Source: Syntrophorhabdus sp. PtaB.Bin027 (lineage in GTDB: Bacteria > Desulfobacterota > Syntrophorhabdia > Syntrophorhabdales > Syntrophorhabdaceae). From it: 64,000 nt of DNA. The notes under the pieces are model-generated. The model was not told where the DNA came from. It did no database searches and was given only the letters and a program-made list of their open reading frames with translations. Shown one piece after another: positions 8,947-17,274 of this stretch (positions are counted from its first letter, which is position 1; every line of letters begins with the position of its first letter). The stretch is from contig MVQO01000026.1 in the NCBI GenBank assembly GCA_002067585.1, forward strand, positions 1 to 64,000, in the 5' to 3' direction. The translations under genes and the position numbers were made by a program.

Positions 8947-9511
8947 ACTTATCGAAAAAACAGTGGACGGCATCGTTGTTGACACTCATGGCGTGGGTTA
9001 TGGGCTAAAAATACCCCTTACAACTTATTATTCTCTTCCGGAAAAGGGAGGTGATGTCACACTTTTTGTCCACACACATATAAAAGAAGACGCTGTTCAG
9101 CTTTTTGGTTTTCTAACAAAAGATGAGAAGGATATTTTTTTACGGTTTATTAAAATTAGAGGCGTTGGGCCTAAACTTTCTCTTAATATCCTGTCTTATT
9201 TGCCGGTGAAAGACCTATCATCCACACTGGCTGGAATAGATTTTAATACCCTTATCAGCATTCCAGGAGTTGGTAAGAAAATGGCTGAACGTATTCTTTT
9301 TGAGGTCAAAGGTATCATTGAAAAAGAAAATTCCAAAGAAACCAAAGATCTTGATTCTGAGTTTGCGAAACAAGCTCATTCTGCCCTTATCAACCTTGGG
9401 TTTCCATCAACACAGATAGATAAAGTCATTAAAGAAATTATGAAAGACGATAAATCATTACCCTTGGAAACTCTTATCAGGAAGTCATTAAAACTTCTTA
9501 CAAAAATATGA
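8924..9511 (+). CDS. ruvA: Holliday junction branch migration protein RuvA
   Basis: 195 residues. Beta-barrel domain I begins [20 protein letters not shown]. Two helix-hairpin-helix motifs follow ([16 protein letters not shown] and [16 protein letters not shown]), and a C-terminal helical domain that contacts RuvB contains [20 protein letters not shown]. It binds four-way junctions as a tetramer and recruits RuvB. It overlaps ruvC upstream and ruvB downstream (ATGA). Confidence 0.96.
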   Translation: MIESLHGRLIEKTVDGIVVDTHGVGYGLKIPLTTYYSLPEKGGDVTLFVHTHIKEDAVQLFGFLTKDEKDIFLRFIKIRGVGPKLSLNILSYLPVKDLSSTLAGIDFNTLISIPGVGKKMAERILFEVKGIIEKENSKETKDLDSEFAKQAHSALINLGFPSTQIDKVIKEIMKDDKSLPLETLIRKSLKLLTKI

Positions 9512-10530
9512 AGAAAGAAATCTTAACTCCTCAAAAAACAGATTATGACATTGAAACACCCTATGAAAGGGATGTGCGACCCCGTAAGCTAACTGATTAC
9601 ATCGGTCAGGAAAAAGTCAAAGACGGGCTTAAAATATTTATCGAGGCGGCAAAGCATAGAGGTGATAACCTTGACCATATACTTCTTTATGGCCCCCCTG
9701 GTGTCGGCAAAACAACCCTTGCCTATGTAATTGCTCACGAGTTAAATGTTAGCATTAAAATTACGTCGGGCCCTATTCTGGAGAAAATTGGAGACCTTGC
9801 TGCTATCCTCACAAATCTTGAGGAAAGAGAAGTGCTGTTTATCGATGAAATACATCGGCTCAATCGATCTGTAGAAGAAATGCTCTACCCGGCTCTCGAA
9901 GAATATAAACTAGATATTCTCATCGGCCAAGGACCTGGAGCCAAGATATTAAGAATAGATATCCCAAGGTTCACGCTCATTGGCGCTACAACCAGGGCTG
10001 GCCTTCTAACATCTCCCTTGAGAAACCGTTTTGGGCTCACCATGCGTCTCGATTATTACAAAGATGATGAGATTGTGTATATTCTCGAACGGTCAGCCAA
10101 AATCATGGGCCTGACTATCAATAGAGAAGCGTCTTTAGAAGTTGCTCAAAGAACGCGGGGCACTCCAAGGATTGCAAATAGGATTTTAAGGAGAATCCGA
10201 GACTATGCACAGGTAAAATCCCATGAAATCATTGATCGTGCTTGTGTTTTAGAGGCTTTTGAACTCCTTGACGTAGATGATAAAGGCTTCGATTCAATGG
10301 ATAGAAAACTTTTGGATACAATCATAGATAAATTTAGCGGAGGTCCTGTGGGAATCGATTCTCTGGCGGCAAGCCTGAGTGAAGACAAGGAAACGCTAGA
10401 AGACGTTTATGAGCCATATCTGATTCAAAAAGGTTATATCCAACGAACAACAAGAGGGAGAATGGCAACACCCCTGGCTTACGAATACTTGAAAAAGAAT
10501 TCTAAACAACGGGAAGATACGCTTTTTTAA
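9508..10530 (+). CDS. ruvB: Holliday junction ATP-dependent helicase RuvB
   Basis: AAA+ motor that drives branch migration. Walker [11 protein letters not shown] (about residues 61-70), Walker [13 protein letters not shown], sensor 1 [11 protein letters not shown], arginine finger region PLRNRFG, and a C-terminal winged helix ([30 protein letters not shown]). 340 residues, full length. Last gene of the yebC-ruvCAB run; it converges with the RodZ-like gene. Confidence 0.97.
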   Translation: MKKEILTPQKTDYDIETPYERDVRPRKLTDYIGQEKVKDGLKIFIEAAKHRGDNLDHILLYGPPGVGKTTLAYVIAHELNVSIKITSGPILEKIGDLAAILTNLEEREVLFIDEIHRLNRSVEEMLYPALEEYKLDILIGQGPGAKILRIDIPRFTLIGATTRAGLLTSPLRNRFGLTMRLDYYKDDEIVYILERSAKIMGLTINREASLEVAQRTRGTPRIANRILRRIRDYAQVKSHEIIDRACVLEAFELLDVDDKGFDSMDRKLLDTIIDKFSGGPVGIDSLAASLSEDKETLEDVYEPYLIQKGYIQRTTRGRMATPLAYEYLKKNSKQREDTLF

Positions 10531-10554
10531 AGAGATATTTGTTTTGAGGTAGTC

Positions 10555-11304
10555 TTAAGAAAGTTTTATTCTTTTTACTTCTCCACTCTTTCCGGTAAAA
10601 TCTATGTCCTTTCCGTTAAGAATGAGGGTTACTCCTCCTGCATTTCCAATCAAGAGGTCAAACCGTTCTTTTGCATGGAGAATGATCATCTCTTGGGCAT
10701 TTAGCATGAATTCTTTTTTTTCATTGTCATCTATTACTACGCTTATCCAGGCTCGCTCTTTACAGGTAATCATCAGTTTTTTACCTTCATTGATAGACGG
10801 AACCGTCTGTTGTTCAGCCGTAATACTACTATCAGGATTGACCTGCGATTGAGATGAGAAACCCACTGTTGTTTCAATCTTCGAAACGGTTTCAGGAACA
10901 TAATCCCTGTTCATCCTGTCGATCACATAAAAACCCACGAGAATTAAAGCAATCGCAGGATAAACAAATGCTTTACGGGGAAGATGCAAAAATGAAAATT
11001 TAGGCAGCTTTATTGCAAATTTCTGTTGGGGCTTGCTCTCAGACATTTTCTCTGGTGCGTCTTCTTCTTTTTCTTCTATTAATTCCGGCAGTATTTGATC
11101 AGAAAGGTTCAAAAAAGCTGCATATCTCTTAATATAACTCCTAACATACACCTCATGAGGCAACATTTTCAAATTTCCCGCCTCTATGGCTTCCACTAAT
11201 GATTTCCTTAAACAAAGCACATCTGACACTTCACGCAGGTCAATTTTTTTTACTTCTCTTGCTGTTTTAAGGATTGATCCAATCTTGTTGTAGTCAACTG
11301 CCAT
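10555..11304 (-). CDS. RodZ-like helix-turn-helix membrane protein
   Basis: Residues 1-70 are an Xre-type helix-turn-helix (GSILKTAREVKKIDLREVSDVLCLRKSLVEAIE, then YVRSYIKRYAAFL). A charged linker follows, one membrane segment at about 113-128 (FVYPAIALILVGFYVI), then a periplasmic domain with GKKLMITCKERAWISVVID and NAGGVTLILNGKDI, typical of DUF4115. This order is that of RodZ, which links MreB filaments to the cell-wall elongation machinery. At 249 residues it is shorter than E. coli RodZ (337), as in many non-enteric bacteria. Confidence 0.85.
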   Translation of the reverse strand: MAVDYNKIGSILKTAREVKKIDLREVSDVLCLRKSLVEAIEAGNLKMLPHEVYVRSYIKRYAAFLNLSDQILPELIEEKEEDAPEKMSESKPQQKFAIKLPKFSFLHLPRKAFVYPAIALILVGFYVIDRMNRDYVPETVSKIETTVGFSSQSQVNPDSSITAEQQTVPSINEGKKLMITCKERAWISVVIDDNEKKEFMLNAQEMIILHAKERFDLLIGNAGGVTLILNGKDIDFTGKSGEVKRIKLS

Positions 11305-11698
11305 CCTTTTCCTCTTGAAAATGTGTTATATCCTCTCACAGAAAAGAAACAATTTCAATGATATTCCTCAACAGGCAAAAATACTAATACATATATTATC
11401 GCCAATATATCAAAATTATAAAACTTATCATGTTATAAGAGAGTTTTTTGTTCTCACATTTATTAAAATTTGCAAATTAAATGCCATTGAAATTTCAAAA
11501 CTTACAAAGCATGAACCTTGTATTTACTGAGTTATCCCTCATTCTACGTAAAGACTCATATGAGGAACGCGAATGGTTAAATCACATTCATATCCTTGAC
11601 TTATTTGTGTCTCGTGTGTTACTAATGTGCCAAATGGCGCATCAGAATGCCATCAACAGAAGAAAAATTGCGCAATAAATCCTTTAAAGGAAGCGTAT
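11305..11698 (+). other. Intergenic region without recognisable gene
   Basis: 394 bases between divergent rodZ-like and flavoenzyme genes. AT-rich with short overlapping open frames on the plus strand (11315-11530, 11481-11678) that have no Shine-Dalgarno and no family resemblance. It must hold the promoters of both flanking genes, but I could not pick convincing -35/-10 pairs. Confidence 0.5.
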
Positions 11699-13642
11699 AT
11701 GTCAAAATATCCACACATATTTTCGCCAGGAAAGATAGGCTCGCTTGTAGCTAAGAATAGAATAAAATATGCTGCCACTGAAACCAATTTCCCGTTTGGA
11801 GATGGCTTTGTTAGTGACAAAGAAGTTGCATATATGAAGGCTCAAGCATTTGGTGGAGCAGGGATTGTAACAACGCAAGGGGCATACCCAGACCCAAAGG
11901 GTGAAGGTAAGGGTTTCAAAGGGATGATGGCTATTCATGACGACCGGTTTATACCTGGTCTTGCTCGAATAGCATCTGTTATCAAGCAGCACAATGCCCT
12001 TTCTTGTCTACAGATTCTGCATTGTGGACGAGAGGGGGGCGTAGACCTTGATTATAGTATCATGGCATCTGTTGTTCCTCAAAGGCTCTCTTATTTTAAG
12101 GCACCAAAAGAAATTACCTTTGAACAAATACAGGACTCAATTAAAGAACATATCAACGCAGCACGTAGGACCAAAGAAGCGGGCTTTGATATGCTTGAGG
12201 TTTCAGGTATTGTTGGATATCTCATTTCAACTTTCATATCGCGGTATACAAACAAACGTACTGATGAGTACGGTGGAGATATTAGGAGTCGTTGCCGTTT
12301 GATGATGGAGATTCTCAGAGGGATCAAGTCTGAGGTTGGAGACGCAATGCCAGTGGGAATAAGACTTTGTGGTTTGGAACTTTTAGATGATCGAGGGGGA
12401 AACACGTTTGAAGAAAGTCTTGAAAGTTTTAAACTGGCAGAAGAAGCTGGAGCAGATTATGTAAGTGTGACTATCGGTTGGCACGAGTCATCTACATCCG
12501 TTATTACTCGCGATGTTCCTATGGGGCACTGGCTTTATGTGGCAAAGGAAGTGAGAAAAGTTGTGAATATCCCAGTTATGATGGCCTTTCGTCAGTTTTT
12601 ACCCCATATACCTGAAAAAGCCATAGCTGACGGTGAAATTGATTTCTGGGAAGCTTGCCGTCCCATGATTGCAGATCCTGATCTGCCCCGTAAAGTGCTC
12701 GATGGTAAGGAAGACGAAATCATCCCATGTATCGCCTGCAATGTTTGTTTTTCTAGGCTGTATTACCACCAGCCAATAATGTGTTCTGTCAGGCCAACCG
12801 TGGGTCATGAAGGTGAGCCAGAGTGGGGTTATTACGGGTTCAACAAGACGACTAATCCTAGAAAAGTTGTCATCATTGGCGGTGGTCCTGCAGGCTTACA
12901 GTGTGCCGCAGTTGCAGCCAAAAAGGGTCATCAGGTTTCCCTCTATGAAAAGAATACTGATCTTGGGGGTAGCGTGAATCTGGCATCACAGATTGATCAC
13001 GGCTCCATTGAGCTTTTGCGACCTATCAAAACTCTTCAGAAAGAGTGTCAAAATGCTGGCGTGGTAATTGAAACTAATGTTTGCATGACTGAAGAAAAAT
13101 TGACACATATAAGTCATGATATCCTTGTCATTGCAACAGGTGCAACAACACGTGAACTTCCTTTTATTTTTCCCGAAAACGTGTATTCGCCTGCCGATAT
13201 TATTGCTCATGGAAAAAAGCCACCAAAAAACATTGTAATTATTGGTGGGAACGGCGTTGGTCTCGGTGTGGCTGTTTTTCTTTTGAGGCAAGGTGATTAT
13301 GATATTACCATAGTTGAAGAGAGTGGTAAACTTGGTCGTGATGTGAATCCCTTTTATCTCTGGCAGTACGTTCGTCTCTTAAAAGAACGGGGAGCAAAAA
13401 TCTTGATCAAAACAACATTGACAAATGTATCAGGAAATACGCTCCACTTAGATCTGAGAGGTGAAAGCAAACAGATTGAAGTTGATGGTTGTATCGTAGC
13501 CCTTCAAGATCCCCACAGATCATGGGTTTCCTTTGGTCATGAGTACGACAAAGAAATTTATTATATTGGTGATGCAAAACAACCTAGAAGACTGAACAAT
13601 GCTATTCACGATGGTTATCGATTAGGAATGGTGATTTCATGA
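11699..13642 (+). CDS. NADH:flavin oxidoreductase / 2,4-dienoyl-CoA reductase-like enzyme
   Basis: Old-yellow-enzyme family protein of 647 residues with the three-part layout of FadH-type reductases: an FMN TIM barrel (about 1-340), a [4Fe-4S] segment with CIACNVCF and a later IMC cysteine, then FAD/NAD(P)-binding domains beginning KVVIIGGGPAGLQCA and NIVIIGGNGVGLGVA. I chose ATG 11699 because AAAGGAAG precedes it and the protein then starts SKYPHIFSPGKIG, as relatives do; an upstream in-frame start at 11627 only adds low-complexity residues. Substrate unknown: enoyl-CoA, bile-acid-like or other unsaturated carbonyls. A ferredoxin gene overlaps its stop (ATGA). Confidence 0.9.
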   Translation: MSKYPHIFSPGKIGSLVAKNRIKYAATETNFPFGDGFVSDKEVAYMKAQAFGGAGIVTTQGAYPDPKGEGKGFKGMMAIHDDRFIPGLARIASVIKQHNALSCLQILHCGREGGVDLDYSIMASVVPQRLSYFKAPKEITFEQIQDSIKEHINAARRTKEAGFDMLEVSGIVGYLISTFISRYTNKRTDEYGGDIRSRCRLMMEILRGIKSEVGDAMPVGIRLCGLELLDDRGGNTFEESLESFKLAEEAGADYVSVTIGWHESSTSVITRDVPMGHWLYVAKEVRKVVNIPVMMAFRQFLPHIPEKAIADGEIDFWEACRPMIADPDLPRKVLDGKEDEIIPCIACNVCFSRLYYHQPIMCSVRPTVGHEGEPEWGYYGFNKTTNPRKVVIIGGGPAGLQCAAVAAKKGHQVSLYEKNTDLGGSVNLASQIDHGSIELLRPIKTLQKECQNAGVVIETNVCMTEEKLTHISHDILVIATGATTRELPFIFPENVYSPADIIAHGKKPPKNIVIIGGNGVGLGVAVFLLRQGDYDITIVEESGKLGRDVNPFYLWQYVRLLKERGAKILIKTTLTNVSGNTLHLDLRGESKQIEVDGCIVALQDPHRSWVSFGHEYDKEIYYIGDAKQPRRLNNAIHDGYRLGMVIS

Positions 13643-13830
13643 TACCAATAATTGATGAATATATGTGCATTGGGTGTGGAAAATGCATCGAGGTATGCCC
13701 TCCTCAAGCCTTGATTCTAACTAACGAAAGGGCTCATCTCAGAGAAGAATTTTGCGAAGAATGTGGTTTCTGTGCACCTGAGTGCCCGGTAAATGCTATA
13801 ATTATTCCATTTCCTCTCTCAACAGACTGA
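13639..13830 (+). CDS. Two-cluster [4Fe-4S] ferredoxin
   Basis: 63 residues with two complete CxxCxxCxxxCP motifs, CIGCGKCIEVCP and CEECGFCAPECP, so a bacterial 2[4Fe-4S] ferredoxin. The ATG overlaps the stop of the flavoenzyme gene, which suggests it is the enzyme's electron partner: electrons could enter or leave the flavin/Fe-S chain through this protein. That pairing is inferred from position only. Confidence 0.92.
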   Translation: MIPIIDEYMCIGCGKCIEVCPPQALILTNERAHLREEFCEECGFCAPECPVNAIIIPFPLSTD

Positions 13831-14218
13831 TATCGCAGCATAAATATAACAACCTTAATACAGTTGATCTTCACTTTTATTGATGTTTTCAGATCATTTT
13901 TTTCTTTTATTTATACGTTGCGGATAAACTGAAAGGTTTTTATAGAATATGATGGAACAACGCGAGGTTTCAGGCACTATTTTTCATCGAACTCCCTTTC
14001 CTTCGGCTATATCCACATTATGAAGTAATCTTTACGTGTATTAAAAAAATAAATTTTTTTAGTCAATATTTTTTTCGTCCAAAGATCGTTCTTAATCGAT
14101 TTCGTGAAAAAACGTACCGTGAATATTGTTAATAACTCTGGTATTTAGACAAAAATATTGTTAATATCTAACCAAATATCTATCTTGACCACAATCTTGT
14201 AAAAGGAGGAGTAATACC
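13831..14218 (+). other. Intergenic region with a 13-bp direct repeat before the ferritin-like gene
   Basis: 388 AT-rich bases. AATATTGTTAATA occurs at 14122-14134 and again at 14154-14166, exactly 32 bases apart (about three helical turns), within 100 bases of the ferritin-like start. This spacing suits a dimeric regulator binding one face of the helix. A good Shine-Dalgarno (AAAGGAGGAG) precedes the gene. No ORF of note. Confidence 0.5.
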
Positions 14219-14707
14219 ATGAACCTATTTACTGCCAGTGACATTTTGCAGTTTGCGATAAGAATCGAGGAAGATGGCGAGCAATTTTACCGTAGAGCGG
14301 CAAGCTTTACTGATAAAGCTGAAATAAACCATTTGTTTAATGAACTTGCAGACGAAGAAATCCGTCACAAGAAAGTATTTACTGATATGCTAGAAAAAAT
14401 TACAGACATAAGGCCTCCTGAGACTTATCCTGGCGAATTTATGGACTACCTTCGTGACTATATCGATGGCAAAGTTGTTTTTTCAACAGACTTGAAAACA
14501 ATGGCTGATGATATTAAAGATTCTGTTTCTGCCCTTAAATTTGCAATGGGGCGGGAACTTGAATCCATTGCTTATTATCATGAGGTTAAATCCTTTGTTC
14601 CTCAAAAACACTATTCACAAGTTGATGCTATTATTATGGAAGAAAGGAGACATTTTGCAAAACTTGCAGAGGTTCTCAAAAATCAAAAACAGAAAGATGC
14701 AAAATAA
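14219..14707 (+). CDS. Ferritin-like diiron protein (rubrerythrin N-terminal type)
   Basis: 162-residue four-helix bundle with paired carboxylate/histidine motifs: IEEDGEQFY in helix A, ADEEIRHKKVF in helix B, GRELESIAYYHEVK in helix C and MEERRHFAKL in helix D. These match rubrerythrin-type diiron ligands. It lacks the C-terminal rubredoxin-like Cys4 domain of full rubrerythrin, so it is an erythrin-like protein; peroxide reduction or iron handling is likely in an anaerobe. Monocistronic. Its stop is only 38 bases from the right-hand att repeat of the integrated element. Confidence 0.87.
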   Translation: MNLFTASDILQFAIRIEEDGEQFYRRAASFTDKAEINHLFNELADEEIRHKKVFTDMLEKITDIRPPETYPGEFMDYLRDYIDGKVVFSTDLKTMADDIKDSVSALKFAMGRELESIAYYHEVKSFVPQKHYSQVDAIIMEERRHFAKLAEVLKNQKQKDAK

Positions 14708-14744
14708 CTCTTTTCTTCAACAATAAGAGAGATTTTCCTGGTTC

Positions 14745-14761
14745 AAAGCCGAAGCGGGGAT
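14745..14761 (+). repeat. Distal attachment-site repeat of the integrated element
   Basis: AAAGCCGAAGCGGGGAT, identical over 17 bases and in the same orientation to 21558-21574, where it is the 3' end of tRNA-Thr. The flanking bases differ on both sides. This is the expected att duplication left by a tyrosine integrase, and it marks the far end of a 6.8-kb element. Confidence 0.85.
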
Positions 14762-14890
14762 CGGGCGTGTACCACTTTTCTTTGACCCTTTGTCTCCTTG
14801 TAACATATTGTATACGTTAGATATTTGCCTATTATTACTCTGCCCTCCTTTAGATAGTTCAATTGTAAATGTATCCGTATATGTATGCTA

Positions 14891-15460
14891 TTATTTTCTT
14901 CTACGTAATCTTTGCGTCACGTGTTGTCCGTGTAACATCCCTGTTCTGAGGAAGTTAACAAATTCACTTTGGCTAAGGTTATAATGTCCTATTAGTTCAA
15001 GACCAGTCCTGTCTTCTCTTGGTTGATCGAGTTGGAAGTTGACTTGCCCAAGAATGAATTGCTTATTCTCGTTGATTGTGTTGGGTGTGGCGCGTATGAT
15101 AGTACAAGCAATTTTTATGTGTTTGATCATATCTGCCCATGTTGGCAAGCGTTGCACGCGTGCATCATAAATTACATGCCCTTCATCAAAGCAATAATAT
15201 ATGCCTTGAGTCCAACGCATTACGCGCTTGTCATCTTCTTTCCTCACTGTGTATTTAATATCGAGTTGATCCTTGAACCACTCACCAACAGCAAAATACC
15301 AATCTTTTGCATATCCATCTCTGAAATTGGCTATAAGCTCTAAGCTTCGCTCCGCTCTTCTTTTTCTTCTTCCTCTTCTTTCACAGTCTGTTCCATCTTG
15401 CTCAGCTTCTATCAAGGGTGTGAATGTCTTATCCTGATCATTATCATTTAAGGGGTTCAC
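14891..15460 (-). CDS. Unrecognised island protein, 189 residues
   Basis: I do not recognise a family. The N-terminus is acidic and low-complexity, followed by a basic stretch (ERRGRRKRRAERS) and then a folded-looking part rich in aromatic residues (AKDWYFAVGEWFKDQL, RWTQGIYYCFDEGHVIYD, TWADMIKHIKIA). It ends with a basic tail TQRLRRRK. The start overlaps the stop of the SWIM protein gene by four bases (ATGA), so the two are made together and may work together. The basic patches would suit nucleic-acid binding. Confidence 0.65.
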   Translation of the reverse strand: MNPLNDNDQDKTFTPLIEAEQDGTDCERRGRRKRRAERSLELIANFRDGYAKDWYFAVGEWFKDQLDIKYTVRKEDDKRVMRWTQGIYYCFDEGHVIYDARVQRLPTWADMIKHIKIACTIIRATPNTINENKQFILGQVNFQLDQPREDRTGLELIGHYNLSQSEFVNFLRTGMLHGQHVTQRLRRRK

Positions 15461-15828
15461 ATCACTCTCCTGCCGAAGAGAGCTTGGGCTAATTTTTTCT
15501 TCGCTGTCTTCAATTCTTTAGTAGCTTTGTCTATAGTTGTTTGAGCTTCATTCATTTGCTTCAACAAGGGTTCAACCGTTGAGTCAGTCACCCATGTTTT
15601 GAGTATATTAACCTCATTGTGGTTATCACTGACAATATTATCATGACTTCCCGCTAATAAGTTTAAACGATGCTTACAAATCATCCCATTCTTAGCTGCC
15701 TCACATGTGCAAAGCCCTATAAGTATGTTACCCTGCTTGGTGAATTGAACTTCATAAGGTTCTGTTTCTGATCCTTGGATTAAGAACTTGATTTGCTTTG
15801 GGTTTGGTGGTGTGGAATTAAGACTCAT
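15457..15828 (-). CDS. Small SWIM-type zinc-finger protein
   Basis: 123 residues. Cys40, Cys42, Cys51 and His53 form CxC-x8-CxH (GLCTCEAAKNGMICKHR), the SWIM zinc-finger pattern known from transposases, SWI/SNF-linked proteins and bacterial proteins. Residues 85-115 (LLKQMNEAQTTIDKATKELKTAKKKLAQAL) look like a coiled coil. There is no catalytic domain, so it is probably a nucleic-acid- or protein-binding adaptor. It is co-translated with the following 189-residue gene. This function is inferred only from the motif. Confidence 0.7.
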   Translation of the reverse strand: MSLNSTPPNPKQIKFLIQGSETEPYEVQFTKQGNILIGLCTCEAAKNGMICKHRLNLLAGSHDNIVSDNHNEVNILKTWVTDSTVEPLLKQMNEAQTTIDKATKELKTAKKKLAQALFGRRVM

Positions 15829-15919
15829 TCTCTAAACCTCTGTTTCAATTATATAAGAATGAAAGCTTTATGTAAAGTATATACAGGGTAAATGCTTTTG
15901 TAGTGTAGTTGCATTTCTT

Positions 15920-16603
15920 TTAATTTGTCTCCTCGACCCTTTTCATTATCTGCTTCACCGTTGTAGGAGTCCACTTCGATCCTCCCCTTGGTGTAAGCTC
16001 CTTCTTCTCCATCATTCTCTTGGCAATTGCATTCAAGCTGAGTCCTTTATCCATCAAGTCTTTGATGATCGGATACATACTTTGGGAATAAGCGTCTGCT
16101 TTAGCAGCTCTGCGTTCAAGGCTAATGGGAACACCCTTCTTTGTTGCATCCTCTGGAAGCCCTTGCGGATTCCCCAAGCGCACACCTCTTGCCTTTGCTG
16201 CTGCGAGAGCATCTTTAGTTCTCTTACTGATCATTTCTCTTTCATGCTCTGCCATTGATGCCATGATATGTACTGTAAGCTTGTTAGCAAAAGGCATGTC
16301 AACTGCAATAAACTCAACTCCACTCTCCATTAGATTGCTTAGGAATGCAACTGATCGTGAGAGTCTGTCAAGCTTCGCTATGACCAATGTGCTTTTTGTC
16401 CTTTTACAGTGTTCCAGTGCCTTCTTCAATTCAGATCGATCAGATTTCTTTCCACTCTCAACCTCTGCATATTCAGCTATCAATTCCCAATTGCCACCAT
16501 TCAGGAAGGTCTCAATAGCTTTTCTCTGAGCATCCATGCCTAAACCATTAATGCCTTGCTTGCTTGTTGAAACTCTGATATAGCTGATGAATCTGCCTTC
16601 CAT
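15920..16603 (-). CDS. Serine recombinase (resolvase/invertase family)
   Basis: 227 residues. The catalytic domain begins with ISYIRVSTSKQ, placing the nucleophile at Ser12 beside Arg10. ESGKKSDRSELKKAL, VIAKLDRLSRSV and MASMAEHEREMISKRTKDALAAAKARG complete the resolvase/invertase core and its long helix E. The C-terminus (GLSLNAIAKRMMEKKELTPRGGSKWTPTTVKQIMKRV) is a short helix-turn-helix DNA-binding region. Shine-Dalgarno AAGGAG precedes ATG 16603. It has its own consensus promoter overlapped by an inverted repeat. In an element that already has a tyrosine integrase, it may act as resolvase, invertase or regulator. Confidence 0.9.
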   Translation of the reverse strand: MEGRFISYIRVSTSKQGINGLGMDAQRKAIETFLNGGNWELIAEYAEVESGKKSDRSELKKALEHCKRTKSTLVIAKLDRLSRSVAFLSNLMESGVEFIAVDMPFANKLTVHIMASMAEHEREMISKRTKDALAAAKARGVRLGNPQGLPEDATKKGVPISLERRAAKADAYSQSMYPIIKDLMDKGLSLNAIAKRMMEKKELTPRGGSKWTPTTVKQIMKRVEETN

Positions 16604-16626
16604 GTTATGATCTCCTTTCTATAAAG

Positions 16627-16652
16627 TTAATCGTAATGACCGTTACGATTAA
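16627..16652. promoter_or_regulatory. Perfect inverted repeat over the recombinase promoter (operator or recombination site)
   Basis: TTAATCGTAA and TTACGATTAA are perfect 10-base arms around the spacer TGACCG. The repeat starts at the last base of the -10 box and covers the expected start of transcription, 24 bases before the recombinase start codon. A repressor bound here would block the promoter. It could equally be a binding or crossover site for the recombinase. Confidence 0.7.
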
Positions 16653-16679
16653 TTATACATCTTATGATTCTCTTGTCAA
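16652..16679 (-). promoter_or_regulatory. Consensus sigma-70 promoter of the serine recombinase
   Basis: Read on the minus strand, TTGACA (16679-16674) and TATAAT (16657-16652) are both perfect consensus hexamers, with a 16-base spacer. Such an unmodulated strong promoter usually needs a repressor; the inverted repeat at 16627-16652 is the obvious operator. Confidence 0.8.
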
Positions 16680-16732
16680 TCGTTAAAATGAAAATAGTGA
16701 AAGTATTTTTCCTTAAGCAAATAATGATAAAC

Positions 16733-16794
16733 AGGAAGAGACCTTTTAAATTCTCATAACAATTTGCATAAAAGTATCTTTCAGGTCTCTTCCT
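16733..16794. repeat. 12-bp inverted repeat with 38-base spacer
   Basis: AGGAAGAGACCT (16733-16744) and AGGTCTCTTCCT (16783-16794) are perfect inverted copies. The spacer is AT-rich. No T-run follows on either strand, so it is not a standard terminator. It lies between the recombinase promoter and the upstream Cys-rich gene and could be a recombinase site or a structured RNA. The rest of 16604-16965 holds only the promoter/operator and nothing else recognisable. Confidence 0.55.
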
Positions 16795-16965
16795 ATAAAA
16801 GTGAAGCTCTAAATAGCTCTTCCTGTATTCTCGTCTTACCTTCTGTACAACGTCTAACTCACCCTCAAAATCACGTCTAAAATATATGGCAATGGTTTTA
16901 TATGCCTTCCCTGTTTAAAATTGATTTGAAGGTCGTTTTAGCTCTTCTACAGAAGCTAACTCACC

Positions 16966-17256
16966 CTATGCTTCACCCTGCTCATCCTCATCCTTTACCT
17001 TGTTTCTGTTGTATGGCATGTAAGGGTAAAGTGGACAATCCTGTACTTCACAGTCATACCCGCCATCTCCACAGAACCCAAGGCAACTGTAACACATGGC
17101 ACGTATACTCTGTGCTCTGGTTAAACTTTTCCCTTCCAGAAACTTGATCATTTCTGATCGTCCTGCTGCTCTACCGAAATGTTTAGTATCCACTGTTACT
17201 GCTGATATTGACCCTGGTACTGATGTTGCTGATGCTGCTGCCTTTGATTCACCCAT
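16966..17256 (-). CDS. Small cysteine-rich island protein
   Basis: 96 residues. A cluster of five cysteines (Cys55, 58, 62, 69, 74) in AMCYSCLGFCGDGGYDCE and DCPLYPYMPYN resembles a short zinc-binding motif ending in CPLYPYR that I know from phage- and plasmid-associated proteins. The preceding FGRAAGRSEMIKFLEGKSLTRAQSIRA is helical and basic. Function unknown; a DNA- or RNA-binding role is plausible. It lies 18 bases downstream of the preceding gene on the same strand. Confidence 0.65.
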   Translation of the reverse strand: MGESKAAASATSVPGSISAVTVDTKHFGRAAGRSEMIKFLEGKSLTRAQSIRAMCYSCLGFCGDGGYDCEVQDCPLYPYMPYNRNKVKDEDEQGEA

Positions 17257-17274
17257 ATATCTTCTGATCTCCTT

